A stretch of DNA of 64,000 nucleotides, taken from Ruegeria lacuscaerulensis (GTDB taxonomy: Bacteria; Pseudomonadota; Alphaproteobacteria; Rhodobacterales; Rhodobacteraceae). The stretch covers positions 558,001 through 622,000 of the forward strand of contig NZ_WQGO01000001.1 of NCBI RefSeq assembly GCF_013034685.1, given 5' to 3'. Shown here piece by piece: positions 1-9,361 of the stretch. How positions within the stretch are numbered: position 1 is the first letter of the stretch; every line of letters starts with the position of its first letter. A program made the position numbers and the translations under genes. Below the pieces are notes generated by a model. That model had not been told where the DNA came from. It worked only from the letters and a program-made list of their open reading frames with translations, and did no database searches.

Positions 1-1247
1 TGGCTGCAGGCACGGAGCCCGGTCCGCTGCACGGTGTGCCCGTGACGATCAAAATCAATGTCGACCAAAAAGGACACGCGACCACGAATGGGGTCGTGGC
101 TTTGAAAGACGTGATCGCGCCGGACGATGCGCCCATCGTGCGAAACCTGCAAAATGCTGGCGCCGTCGTCCTAGGGCGCACGAATACGCCCGAGTTTTCC
201 TTTCGCGCCGATACCGACAACGAGCTGCACGGCCGCACACATAACCCCTGGGGGCGGCATATCTCGCCTGGTGGGTCCTCGGGCGGGGCCGGCTCGGCGG
301 TGATGGCTGGGATCGGGGCCTTGGCGCATGGCAATGATATTGGCGGTAGTCTGCGGTTTCCGGCGGCGGCAAACGGGGCTGTGACCGTAAAGCCGGGATT
401 GGGCCGCGTGCCTGCGTGGAACCCGAGCCAAAAGGTGGAACGCGGCCTGTTGGCGCAATCCATGTCGGTGCAGGGGTTGATCACCCGTTCAGCTACCGAT
501 CTGCACCTGTCGATGCCCAGCCTGATCGCCGCCGACCCGCGCGATCCGTTCCATGTGCCGATGCCATGGCGTGGGGCCGCCTATGACGGACCTATCAAGG
601 TTGCTTTTACAAAGAACACGTTCGGCTATGATCTGCATCCAGAAGTCGCAAAGGCCTTAGATACTGCCCGTGACGCGCTGATTGACGCAGGATATGCGGT
701 AACAGAGGTCGATCCGCCTGATGTCTTTGATTGTGGGCGCAACGGATACCGCGCTTTGATGGGCGAAGTACTGACCCTGTTGAAAACTGATATCGAGGCA
801 GCGGGGTCGCAGACCATCCGCGATATATTCGACGTGTATTTTCAGGAGTTTCCGCCGATCACCGGTACAGAGCTGATTGAGATGCTGGCCAAGCGCACAC
901 ACTATGCCCGCGAATGGTCTCTGTTCATGCAGGACTACCCATTGGTTCTGTCGCCTTTCCTGCCGCAACCATTCTTTAGACCCGACCGCGATACAGAAGG
1001 CCCTGAAGGCGTGCATGAGGTGCTGGGCTGCGCGGTTTATTCCTATGCGATGAATTTCCTCGGGTTGCCCGCAGCCTGCGTTCCGGCGCGTTTGGCAGAA
1101 CTGCCAAAAGGAGCGCAGCCAATCAATGTTCAGATCGCAGCCCCGCGCTGGCGTGAGGACATGGCGGTTGATGCGGCCGCGGCCATTGAGGCGCGCGTTG
1201 GGCAGATGTGTCTGCCACTATGGGATAAGATGGGTTCCGCAGAATAA
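1..1247 (+). CDS. amidase (amidase-signature family), 5' end missing
   Basis: C-terminal ~415 residues of an amidase-signature hydrolase; the reading frame is open back to base 3, so the real start lies before the window. The family hydrolyses carbon-nitrogen bonds with a Lys/cis-Ser/Ser triad. The visible fragment carries all three elements: the lysine in VTIKINVD (codon near base 51), the Gly/Ser-rich segment SPGGSSGGAGSA with the cis-serine (bases ~270-300), and the nucleophile serine in GNDIGGSLRFPA (bases ~335-365). The C-terminus (FLGLPAACVPA, then QIAAPRWRED) is typical of the family. The substrate cannot be told; Glu-tRNA amidotransferase subunit A is unlikely because no gatB/gatC neighbour is visible. 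It converges on NAD kinase. Confidence 0.9.
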   Translation, partial: AAGTEPGPLHGVPVTIKINVDQKGHATTNGVVALKDVIAPDDAPIVRNLQNAGAVVLGRTNTPEFSFRADTDNELHGRTHNPWGRHISPGGSSGGAGSAVMAGIGALAHGNDIGGSLRFPAAANGAVTVKPGLGRVPAWNPSQKVERGLLAQSMSVQGLITRSATDLHLSMPSLIAADPRDPFHVPMPWRGAAYDGPIKVAFTKNTFGYDLHPEVAKALDTARDALIDAGYAVTEVDPPDVFDCGRNGYRALMGEVLTLLKTDIEAAGSQTIRDIFDVYFQEFPPITGTELIEMLAKRTHYAREWSLFMQDYPLVLSPFLPQPFFRPDRDTEGPEGVHEVLGCAVYSYAMNFLGLPAACVPARLAELPKGAQPINVQIAAPRWREDMAVDAAAAIEARVGQMCLPLWDKMGSAE

Positions 1248-1265
1248 CCCCCGACAAAAGAAATT

Positions 1266-1291
1266 GACCCCGGGGTTTTGTGCCCGGGGTC
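1266..1291. terminator. hairpin between converging amidase and NAD kinase
   Basis: Perfect 9-bp inverted repeat GACCCCGGG / CCCGGGGTC with an 8-nt loop, 19 bases after the amidase stop. There is no U-run directly after it on either strand, so it may stop transcription only partly or protect the 3' end. It lies in the 259-base gap between two converging genes, where a bidirectional terminator is expected. Confidence 0.55.
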
Positions 1292-1506
1292 CACTTTCTA
1301 AAATATGCCCGGAGATCCGATAACAAGCGTAGCACCACCTACCCTTGTCAGCGCCTAAACTGCGCGGTCATTTCGAAAACACCGTCGGCGGCCACTCACT
1401 CCCGCCTTGGATGTGTCTCCGGGCAAGTTCACATTAACCCGAGGTTAATCAAACTCCTGTGAACTGGTTCACATAAGCGCGAAAAAACCGTGGTCGACTG
1501 TGGAAA

Positions 1507-2268
1507 CTACGTGAATTGCTCAGAAATCAGCCGCTCTTCCAACCCGTGGCCGGGATCGAACAGGATGCGATGCTGAATTGAAGGCTCAGACCGAATCTCA
1601 ACCCAGTCGATATCCGGGAATGAGATCGAATCGGCATCTGCCATCACCGGGCGTTTGTCAGCGTCCAGAACATCGAACCGCACTTTTGCGATCTTGGGCA
1701 GCAAGGCCCCGCGCCAACGTCGGGGGCGAAAGGCGGCAATGGCGGTCAATGCCAGCACATCCGATCCTATCGGCAGGATTGGTCCATGTGCCGAGTAGTT
1801 ATAAGCCGTCGACCCCGCTGGCGTAGACAAAAGCGCCCCGTCGCACACCAGTTCATCCATGCGAACACGCCCATCCACGCTAATCCTCAGCCGGGCGGCC
1901 TGCGGACCGGCCCGCAGCAGCGACACCTCGTTGATCGCCAAAGCCTCATGCATCTTGCCGGATTGATCCATGGCGCGCATGGCCAGCGGATTGATGACTT
2001 CTTCTTCTGCATCGGCGAGGCGTTCCATCAGATCTGCCTCGTGAAACTCGTTCATCAGAAAGCCGATCGTGCCCCGATTCATCCCGTAAACAGGCGTATC
2101 CAGATGCTGCATGTTATGCAGCGTGTGCAGCATGAAACCGTCACCGCCCAAAGCGACAACCACATCCGCGTCGCGCGGGGCCGCATTGCCATAGCGCCGC
2201 ACCAGCGCATCACGGGCGGTCTGGGCCACCTTGGCGTCGCTGGCGAGAAAAGCGATTCTCTGAATCAT
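1507..2268 (-). CDS. nadK: NAD kinase
   Basis: 253-residue NAD kinase making NADP from NAD and ATP in the cytosol. The diagnostic GGDG phosphate-binding motif is at residues 41-44 (VVVALGGDGFMLHTLH), followed by YGMNRGTIGFLMN, the LAINEVSL segment and CDGALLSTPAGSTAYNYSAHGPI, which is the conserved substrate and oligomer region of the family. The frame is open upstream to 2355, but the ATG at 2268 gives the usual alphaproteobacterial N-terminus (MIQRIAFLASD) and normal length. It is divergent from glyA, 167 bases away. NADPH supply and one-carbon metabolism are linked functionally, but the two genes are not an operon. Confidence 0.93.
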   Translation of the reverse strand: MIQRIAFLASDAKVAQTARDALVRRYGNAAPRDADVVVALGGDGFMLHTLHNMQHLDTPVYGMNRGTIGFLMNEFHEADLMERLADAEEEVINPLAMRAMDQSGKMHEALAINEVSLLRAGPQAARLRISVDGRVRMDELVCDGALLSTPAGSTAYNYSAHGPILPIGSDVLALTAIAAFRPRRWRGALLPKIAKVRFDVLDADKRPVMADADSISFPDIDWVEIRSEPSIQHRILFDPGHGLEERLISEQFT

Positions 2269-2435
2269 CGGTTGCAGTTTCCGGTGCTGAACATTTGGTT
2301 CCGAAACAACCATACCTTTCCCCGATAGGCCAGTCTTGACGCCGCAGCGGGCCAAATCGTCGCTTTACAGCTTTTGCATATCTGCCGTTTCCGATAGGAA
2401 ATCCGCAAGATAATTCCAGCCATGCGGAGCCCCCA

Positions 2436-3731
<1,296 letters not shown>

Positions 3732-3754
3732 TTTTTCAGGATATCAAAAAGCTG

Positions 3755-3780
3755 AACGGCGCCCCAGCGGCGCCGTTTTT
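3755..3780. terminator. bidirectional rho-independent terminator after glyA
   Basis: Stem AACGGCGCC / GGCGCCGTT with a 5-nt loop, followed on the + strand by a run of five T (3776-3780). On the - strand it is followed by a T-run a few bases on (complement of 3746-3750), so it can also end the converging membrane-protein gene whose stop codon is at 3780. Confidence 0.85.
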
Positions 3781-4154
3781 CATATGAAGCCCTGCCACCG
3801 CAGAAACACAAGCAGCAGAACCGACAGGGCCAACAGATTGAAAGCCAATCCACCCAGCATCCCCAGAAACCAACCCAGCCTGCGGTCGGCCAGATTGATG
3901 CCTGTCAGATGATCTTGCACCTCTTCTGAGGCGCGGGCCAGCTTGGGCGTATCCAGCACCAACCTCAGCTTGGGATGGGCCGCCATCTGTTCGGCATCCG
4001 CCAAAACCAGCGCCTGTTTGTATATGCGCCGGGGCAGTTGACGTTTGGCTTTTCTGACCGAGGCCGTCAGCGTCTTGTCCCGCACACCCAGCTTGTCGCG
4101 CAACAGCTGCACGGTCTGCGCGATTTGAGTTTGAATATCGGGGTTTTGCGCCAT
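3780..4154 (-). CDS. small C-terminally membrane-anchored protein, unknown function
   Basis: 124-residue protein I do not recognise. Residues 1-90 are hydrophilic and helical (QIAQTVQLLRDKLG, VRKAKRQLPRRIYKQALVLADAEQ), and one long hydrophobic stretch near the C-terminus (GMLGGLAFNLLALSVLLLVFL) predicts a single membrane anchor. The ATG at 4154 was chosen because AGGAGG stands at good spacing before it; the open frame extends further upstream without such support. It is divergent from the alpha/beta hydrolase (93-base gap). Its head resembles cytosolic adaptor domains only in being helical, so no function is proposed. Confidence 0.75.
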   Translation of the reverse strand: MAQNPDIQTQIAQTVQLLRDKLGVRDKTLTASVRKAKRQLPRRIYKQALVLADAEQMAAHPKLRLVLDTPKLARASEEVQDHLTGINLADRRLGWFLGMLGGLAFNLLALSVLLLVFLRWQGFI

Positions 4155-4247
4155 GTGGGGGGGCCTCCTGACGCGGCACCATATCCGGGTGACGTCAGCA
4201 CGACAATGGGGCTGGTTGTTTGGACCGGTGACGGGTAACACACGGTC

Positions 4248-5006
4248 ATGCTGAATACGATTGTCCATGGTGAGCCAACTTCAAACCCCCCGTTGCTGAT
4301 TGCCCATGGGCTCTATGGCTCTGGCCGCAACTGGGGTGTGATTGCGCGCAGATTATCGGATGAGCGGCAAGTCGTTGCCGTCGATATGCGCAACCATTCC
4401 AACAGCGCCTGGATCCAGCAGCATGATTACCCAAGCATGGCCGATGATCTGGCCGAGGTGATAGACCATTTCGGCGGACAGGCCGATGTGGTGGGGCATT
4501 CGATGGGCGGTAAGGCGGCCATGACGCTGGCTCTGCTGCATGGTGAGAAACTGCGCAAGCTAGTGGTCGCCGACATCGCACCCGTGACCTATACCCACAG
4601 CCAGATCAAGTTCATCGAGGCGATGCGCGCAGTTGATCTAACGCAGGTCACGCGCCGCTCGGACGCGGAACAGCAGCTGGCCGATCAGGGGGTTGAGAAA
4701 GCCCTGCAAAGCTTTTTCACCCAGTCGCTAGACATCAAGGGCCAACGCTGGTTGTTGAACCTGGACGTTCTGGCCGCCGAGATGCCCAAGATCATGAGCT
4801 TTCCTGACATCACCGGCACATGTACCAAACCGACCCTGTTTCTGTCGGGGGGCGCGTCGGATTATGTTCTGCCCGACCACCGCCCCGCGATCAAGGCCCT
4901 GTTCCCGACCGCGCGCTTTGCCAAGATCCCCGGCGCAGGCCATTGGCTACACGCTGAAAAACCGCGCGAGTTCGAGGCCTCGGTCCGGGCGTTCCTGAAC
5001 GCCTGA
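4248..5006 (+). CDS. alpha/beta hydrolase (YbfF/ABHD11-like esterase)
   Basis: 252-residue alpha/beta hydrolase. Visible features are the oxyanion HG motif (LLIAHGLYGSGRNWG), the nucleophile elbow GHSMGGK, an acidic residue near SGGASDYV and the catalytic histidine in GAGHWLHAEKP, in the normal order. The layout and the early AVDMRNHSNS segment resemble the YbfF/ABHD11 esterase group, which cleaves short-chain acyl esters or thioesters; the true substrate is unknown. The stop codon abuts the stop of the converging 62-residue gene, so no terminator separates them. Cytosolic, as no signal sequence is present. Confidence 0.88.
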   Translation: MLNTIVHGEPTSNPPLLIAHGLYGSGRNWGVIARRLSDERQVVAVDMRNHSNSAWIQQHDYPSMADDLAEVIDHFGGQADVVGHSMGGKAAMTLALLHGEKLRKLVVADIAPVTYTHSQIKFIEAMRAVDLTQVTRRSDAEQQLADQGVEKALQSFFTQSLDIKGQRWLLNLDVLAAEMPKIMSFPDITGTCTKPTLFLSGGASDYVLPDHRPAIKALFPTARFAKIPGAGHWLHAEKPREFEASVRAFLNA

Positions 5007-5195
5007 TCAGGCTGCGTCGTTATACAGGTCTCGGGCTACCCGCCACGAGACCGGTGCCGCCAACGCAAATCCCAATGCCGCTGCCAATACGATGGTGGCC
5101 ACGGAATTTGTGCCCGCAACCAGAACCGCAATCACAGCCGTTCCGGCCAGAGCAGTGGAAATCATAGCATAAAGAGTTGTCGCAAGACGAAACAT
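5007..5195 (-). CDS. small two-helix membrane protein, unknown function
   Basis: 62-residue protein made almost entirely of two hydrophobic segments (about residues 5-28 and 30-50) with a basic turn and a short acidic tail (RVARDLYNDAA). The ATG at 5195 is preceded by GGGACA at fitting distance; the open frame continues upstream to 5264 but without a better site. It converges on the alpha/beta hydrolase with no gap and follows the rhodanese gene by 87 bases on the same strand. I do not recognise a function. Confidence 0.7.
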   Translation of the reverse strand: MFRLATTLYAMISTALAGTAVIAVLVAGTNSVATIVLAAALGFALAAPVSWRVARDLYNDAA

Positions 5196-5282
5196 GGTCA
5201 GCTGTCCCTTTGTAATGTGTCTGACCACAACTTTAACGCGGCACAGCCCGGCAGACCTTGACATGCGTCAGGCTGAAAATTT

Positions 5283-5660
5283 TTATTCTTTCGACACTTC
5301 ACCACCCGCATTCACCCAATCGGAAAAGCCGCCCAAATTGTAGACCTGAGCATAGCCCATATCCTTGAGCAATTTGCCCGCTAGGGCCGCACGTCCGCCG
5401 GCAGCGCAATAAAGAACAATGGGGCGATCCTTACGCAACTCAGGATCGTAGGACTTCAGCGCCTCATCTGCGCTGAATTCAAGCGACCCGCGAGAGATAT
5501 GATGCGCACCACTGGCACGGCCCGTCTTCTGCAACTCGGCCCCGTCGCGGACATCCAGCAGTAAACCGCCCTGCCCCAGAATCTCGGCGGCGCGGGCCAT
5601 GTCGATCCGCTCCACGCTGGCATTGGCGGCTTCCATCATCTCTTTCACGGTCAAGGGCAT
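5283..5660 (-). CDS. rhodanese-like sulfurtransferase
   Basis: 125-residue single-domain rhodanese. It has the LLLDVRDGAEL strand and loop, GAHHISRGSLEF, and the active-site loop YCAAGGRAAL with the catalytic cysteine that would carry a persulfide; the C-terminal YNLGGFSDWVNAGG is typical. It moves sulfane sulfur to cyanide, thiols or protein acceptors; the partner here is unknown. The ATG at 5660 has AGGAGA upstream. It lies downstream of the type I secretion genes on the same strand with an 80-base gap, so co-transcription is possible but a functional link is not evident. Confidence 0.9.
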   Translation of the reverse strand: MPLTVKEMMEAANASVERIDMARAAEILGQGGLLLDVRDGAELQKTGRASGAHHISRGSLEFSADEALKSYDPELRKDRPIVLYCAAGGRAALAGKLLKDMGYAQVYNLGGFSDWVNAGGEVSKE

Positions 5661-5740
5661 CTGTATCTCTCCTGTTGGTGCTGCCGACAGGGTAACATGC
5701 GAAAATTGGAAGGTGTAGTGGGATCGCCCTACACGGGCGA

Positions 5741-7093
5741 TCAATGTTCGCGGAAGGCACGCGACATGCTGTCTGTCACCGGCTTGGCGATATAGGCCGC
5801 GAAAGTGCGTTCCTCGGTCTGAATCATGATCTCGGCTGGCATCCCCGGCGTGGGGATAAAGCCGCGCACGCGGTCAATCTCCTCCGGCGGCAGCGAGATT
5901 CGGGCCAAATAGACCTCTTGCGGGGCACCCGCCGAGTCCTCGAGCAGGGCATCGGCCGAGACGTAAAAGACCTCGCCGCTCAGCACCGGAGTCGTGCGCT
6001 GGTTCAGGGCGACTAGTCGCACGGTGGCGTCCTGTCCCGTCACGACGCTGTCGATCTCGGTTCTCGGGATTTGCGCCTCGATGATCAGGGGCGCGTCGGC
6101 GGGCAGGATTTCGGCGATGGGTTCACCTGTTTCGATCACCCCGCCCGGCGTGTGATAATGCAGCCGCACGACTGTGCCCGTAACCGGCGCGCGCACAACG
6201 GCGCGGTCCAGAACGCTGCGGGCCTGACGGGCTTTTTCGCGGACACTTTCCAGATCGGCCTCGATCACGCCCAGCTCGTCCAATGCCGCCTCGCGGTAGG
6301 CCGACCGCGTTCGGGTGATCTGTTCTTCGTATTTCAGCATCATCTGGTTGACCTCGGCGGTCTCAGCCGCCAACCGCGCCTGCTGACCATCGGCCTCGGC
6401 CTGCACGCGGCGGATCGTGTTTAGCTCGCCTTTGCGGACCAAACCCTTTTCAAACAGCGCCTCTTTGGTCTCATACTCTTCCTGCAAAATGGCCGAGCGC
6501 ACCCGCATACTGTCCAACTGCGCCTCAAACCCGCTGGAGCGGATGCGCAGCGCTTCCATATTGCGCTGAAGCAGAGCTATATCGTTCAGCAGGGTCTTGC
6601 GCGAGACGTCAAAGCTGATCTTCTGGCCATCCAGGATCGTCATCACCTCGACGTCATCGGTGGCCTTGATCAGATCGGGCGAAAATTCCAGCCGCTCGCG
6701 TTCTTCATACTCGGCCAACAGGCGCTGGCTCATCGCCTGAAGGCGGATTTTACGGATGAACAGCTCACGCTCATTGGCCTCGGCAGAGGTCTGGTCCAAT
6801 GTCATCAGGACCTCCCCGGCCTGCACCGATTGACCTTCGATGACCTTGATATCTTCGATGATGCCGCCTTCCAGATGCTGCACGATCTTGTTGCGTCCAG
6901 TGGCGACAAAGCTGCCCTGCGCAATCACGGCGGCAGCCAAGGGCGCGCGAAAGGACCACACGCCGAACCCGCCGAAACAGACAACCAGCAGCACCATTCC
7001 GACGACAACGAATTTGCTGATCGAGCGTGGAACCTCGGCATACCACACCTCGGGGTCTTTGGGATCATTGTTGACGGGCACCAGATCATTCAT
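5741..7093 (-). CDS. type I secretion membrane-fusion protein (HlyD/PrsE family)
   Basis: 450-residue periplasmic adaptor of a type I secretion system. Order of parts: short cytosolic N-terminus, one membrane helix (about residues 27-48), a lipoyl half (IAQGSFVATGRNKIVQHLEGG, then GQSVQAGEVLMTLD), a long heptad-rich helical hairpin (about 100-290), the second lipoyl half (RAPVTGTVVRLHYHTPGGVI) and a C-terminal beta-barrel ending VTDSM. The start ATG overlaps the stop of the ABC exporter (ATGA at 7090-7093), showing translational coupling. It bridges the exporter to a TolC-like outer-membrane channel, which is not encoded nearby and must be supplied from elsewhere. Confidence 0.94.
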   Translation of the reverse strand: MNDLVPVNNDPKDPEVWYAEVPRSISKFVVVGMVLLVVCFGGFGVWSFRAPLAAAVIAQGSFVATGRNKIVQHLEGGIIEDIKVIEGQSVQAGEVLMTLDQTSAEANERELFIRKIRLQAMSQRLLAEYEERERLEFSPDLIKATDDVEVMTILDGQKISFDVSRKTLLNDIALLQRNMEALRIRSSGFEAQLDSMRVRSAILQEEYETKEALFEKGLVRKGELNTIRRVQAEADGQQARLAAETAEVNQMMLKYEEQITRTRSAYREAALDELGVIEADLESVREKARQARSVLDRAVVRAPVTGTVVRLHYHTPGGVIETGEPIAEILPADAPLIIEAQIPRTEIDSVVTGQDATVRLVALNQRTTPVLSGEVFYVSADALLEDSAGAPQEVYLARISLPPEEIDRVRGFIPTPGMPAEIMIQTEERTFAAYIAKPVTDSMSRAFREH

Positions 7094-9324
7094 GTCGCAT
7101 TTCCCTTCTGGCCTTCGATACCGGGCTGTTTACGCGGCCCGTTCAGCTGTTGCAGCACCTGTTCGCGCTGACCGAACAGGGCGACCCGCCCGTCGGTCAG
7201 CAGCATGATCTTGTCGACCGCATTCAGCAAAGTCGGCTTTTGCGTGATCACCACCACCGTGATCTTGTTCGCCTTGGCCTGCGCAATCGCCCGCGCCAAA
7301 GCCTGATCCCCGGCCACGTCCAAGTTCGAGTTCGGCTCGTCCAGAACCACCATACGTGGGTTACCAAAGAACGCGCGCGCCAGCGCGATGCGCTGCTTTT
7401 GACCGCCGGACAGCGGAGAGCCATCGGCGGCGACAACAGTCTCATACCCTTGAGGCAGCGTGGCGATCATGTTGTGCACATCGGCCAGCACGGCGGCGTC
7501 GTGGATTTGCTCATCCGTCGCGTCCTCACGCATGCGGCCGATATTGTCCTTGATGCTGCCGGGAAACAGCTGCACGTCCTGCGGCAAATAACCAATACTC
7601 TCACCGAATTGGCGCGGGTCCCAGTTGCGGATATCCATCAGGTCCAGTCGCACGCTGCCCGACGTTGGCAGGATCGAGCCCACCAGTGTCTTGCCCAGCG
7701 TCGTCTTGCCCGCCCCGGAATTGCCGATAATGGCCAGTGTCTCACCGGGATTGAGCGAAAACCCGATCCCGTTCAGCACCACGCGCTTGGTCCCGCCGGG
7801 CACGTAAAGAAGCCGTTCGACATCCAACCGGCCTTCGGGGCGCGGCAGGCGCAGCTTTTCGTATTGCAACTCGGACTTGGTCAAAAGGGTCTTGATCCGA
7901 CCAAAGGCAGCGCGGGTCAGCAGGAAGGTGTTCCACCCTTCGATGGATCCTTCGATCGGGGCAAAGGCGCGCCCGGCGATGATCGAGGCTGCAATGACCA
8001 TGCCGCCGGTGATCTCACCTTGCAGGGCAAGATACGCGCCCCAGCCCAGAATTGCGATTTGTGTAAGTAAGCGCACCGCGCGCGAAATCGCAGCAAAGAT
8101 GACGTTCCGATCCTGCGCCCGCACCTGCCATGTCAGCGACTGCGCGGTGTCGCGGCCCCAGATGCGCACCGCCTCGGGGATCATCGCCAAAGCGTTGATG
8201 ATCTGACTGTTGCGCGCCATCGAATCCAGATGCTGGTTGGCCATGGACTGAGCCCGGTTCGCCTCGGCAAAGGGCTTGGCGGTCATGCGCTGGTTGATCA
8301 GAGCGATGATCATCAGTAGCAGCGCAGTCACGATCACGATTGTGCCAAGTTGCGGGTGCACAAGGAAAATCATCAGGATGAACAAGGGCGCGAACGGCAC
8401 GTCCAGAAATGAGATCAACGTGCCCGACACCAGAAATCCGCGGACCTGCTGCAAATCGCCCAGCGTCTGATATTCCCGTCCGGTCCCATGCAGCGAGGCA
8501 TGGGCCGCCGCGCTGAGGATGGGCGCACCCAACCGGGCGTTTACCTCGACCGCTGTGCGCATCAGCATGAATCGGCGCACCGCATCAAAGGCTGATTGAA
8601 AGATCACCGCCCCAGCCACAATCGCGGTCAGCATGATCAACGTGTCCAGAGACCGGCTGGTCAATACGCGGTCGCTGATCTGAAACAGGTAGATCGGGAT
8701 GGCCAGGATCAGGATGTTGGTTGCGCAAGTCAGCACCAGCACAAAAGCCAAATTGCGCAAGATTGCCCGCATCGAAATTCGCAGCGTCTGCTGAAAGTCC
8801 TCGGGCGGAGTGCGTTTATGAAAGGTCTGGGGTGGCCCTTTGCCATCCCCACCGCCCTCTTTCCGGAGCGGCAGAGGTTGGTTTGCCTTGGCCTCGATCG
8901 TGGTTCCCAATTGTCCACCGCCTTTTGAGCGATCCGGGGGGGGCGTCCGGTCGGTCTTCTCCCTGGCGGTTTCCGGATCGGGGCCTTTGGCATCGGCCAC
9001 CCCAGCTTCGCGGCCCTTCTGGAGTTTGTCGTTGACGGGCTGCGGAACGTCACGCCGAAGGGATTTCTCGGCGTGACGGAGGAATGTCGTTTCTTGAGCA
9101 CTTTGCGTGCCCTTTGGTGAAGGTTGCGGTTCAGAGACTTTTGGGGCCTTGGGTGGAAACGTCACCGGATTATGCACACGCAGATCCTGGCTTAACCGCA
9201 AGCTCGCCATTTTGGCGGGTTTGGTCACGGGGCCATCTGCAGGGGCCTTGGTCGGGCCACCACCACCGCGTCCGTCCAGCGGGCTGGCGAACAGGGATCG
9301 GCGCGACGAGAACAAAATCGACAT
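7090..9324 (-). CDS. type I secretion ABC exporter with long disordered N-terminal extension
   Basis: About 744 residues, against roughly 570 for PrtD/PrsD-type exporters. The first ~180 residues are Pro/Lys/Gly-rich and without predicted fold (RSKGGGQLG, KEGGGDGKGPP). Then comes a six-helix membrane domain (from about residue 185, YLFQISDRVLTSRS) and an ATPase domain with Walker A GNSGAGKTT, signature LSGGQKQRIALARAF, Walker B RMVVLDEPNSNLD and a histidine-loop region with glutamine (VVVITQKP) where His is usual. The start is ATG 9324; a TTG two codons earlier is also open. It energises export of the two large proteins encoded upstream (inferred from operon order). Confidence 0.93.
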   Translation of the reverse strand: MSILFSSRRSLFASPLDGRGGGGPTKAPADGPVTKPAKMASLRLSQDLRVHNPVTFPPKAPKVSEPQPSPKGTQSAQETTFLRHAEKSLRRDVPQPVNDKLQKGREAGVADAKGPDPETAREKTDRTPPPDRSKGGGQLGTTIEAKANQPLPLRKEGGGDGKGPPQTFHKRTPPEDFQQTLRISMRAILRNLAFVLVLTCATNILILAIPIYLFQISDRVLTSRSLDTLIMLTAIVAGAVIFQSAFDAVRRFMLMRTAVEVNARLGAPILSAAAHASLHGTGREYQTLGDLQQVRGFLVSGTLISFLDVPFAPLFILMIFLVHPQLGTIVIVTALLLMIIALINQRMTAKPFAEANRAQSMANQHLDSMARNSQIINALAMIPEAVRIWGRDTAQSLTWQVRAQDRNVIFAAISRAVRLLTQIAILGWGAYLALQGEITGGMVIAASIIAGRAFAPIEGSIEGWNTFLLTRAAFGRIKTLLTKSELQYEKLRLPRPEGRLDVERLLYVPGGTKRVVLNGIGFSLNPGETLAIIGNSGAGKTTLGKTLVGSILPTSGSVRLDLMDIRNWDPRQFGESIGYLPQDVQLFPGSIKDNIGRMREDATDEQIHDAAVLADVHNMIATLPQGYETVVAADGSPLSGGQKQRIALARAFFGNPRMVVLDEPNSNLDVAGDQALARAIAQAKANKITVVVITQKPTLLNAVDKIMLLTDGRVALFGQREQVLQQLNGPRKQPGIEGQKGNAT

Positions 9325-9361
9325 ACTCAAACTTTCGAAACACTCGTATCAAAGAGGGAAA

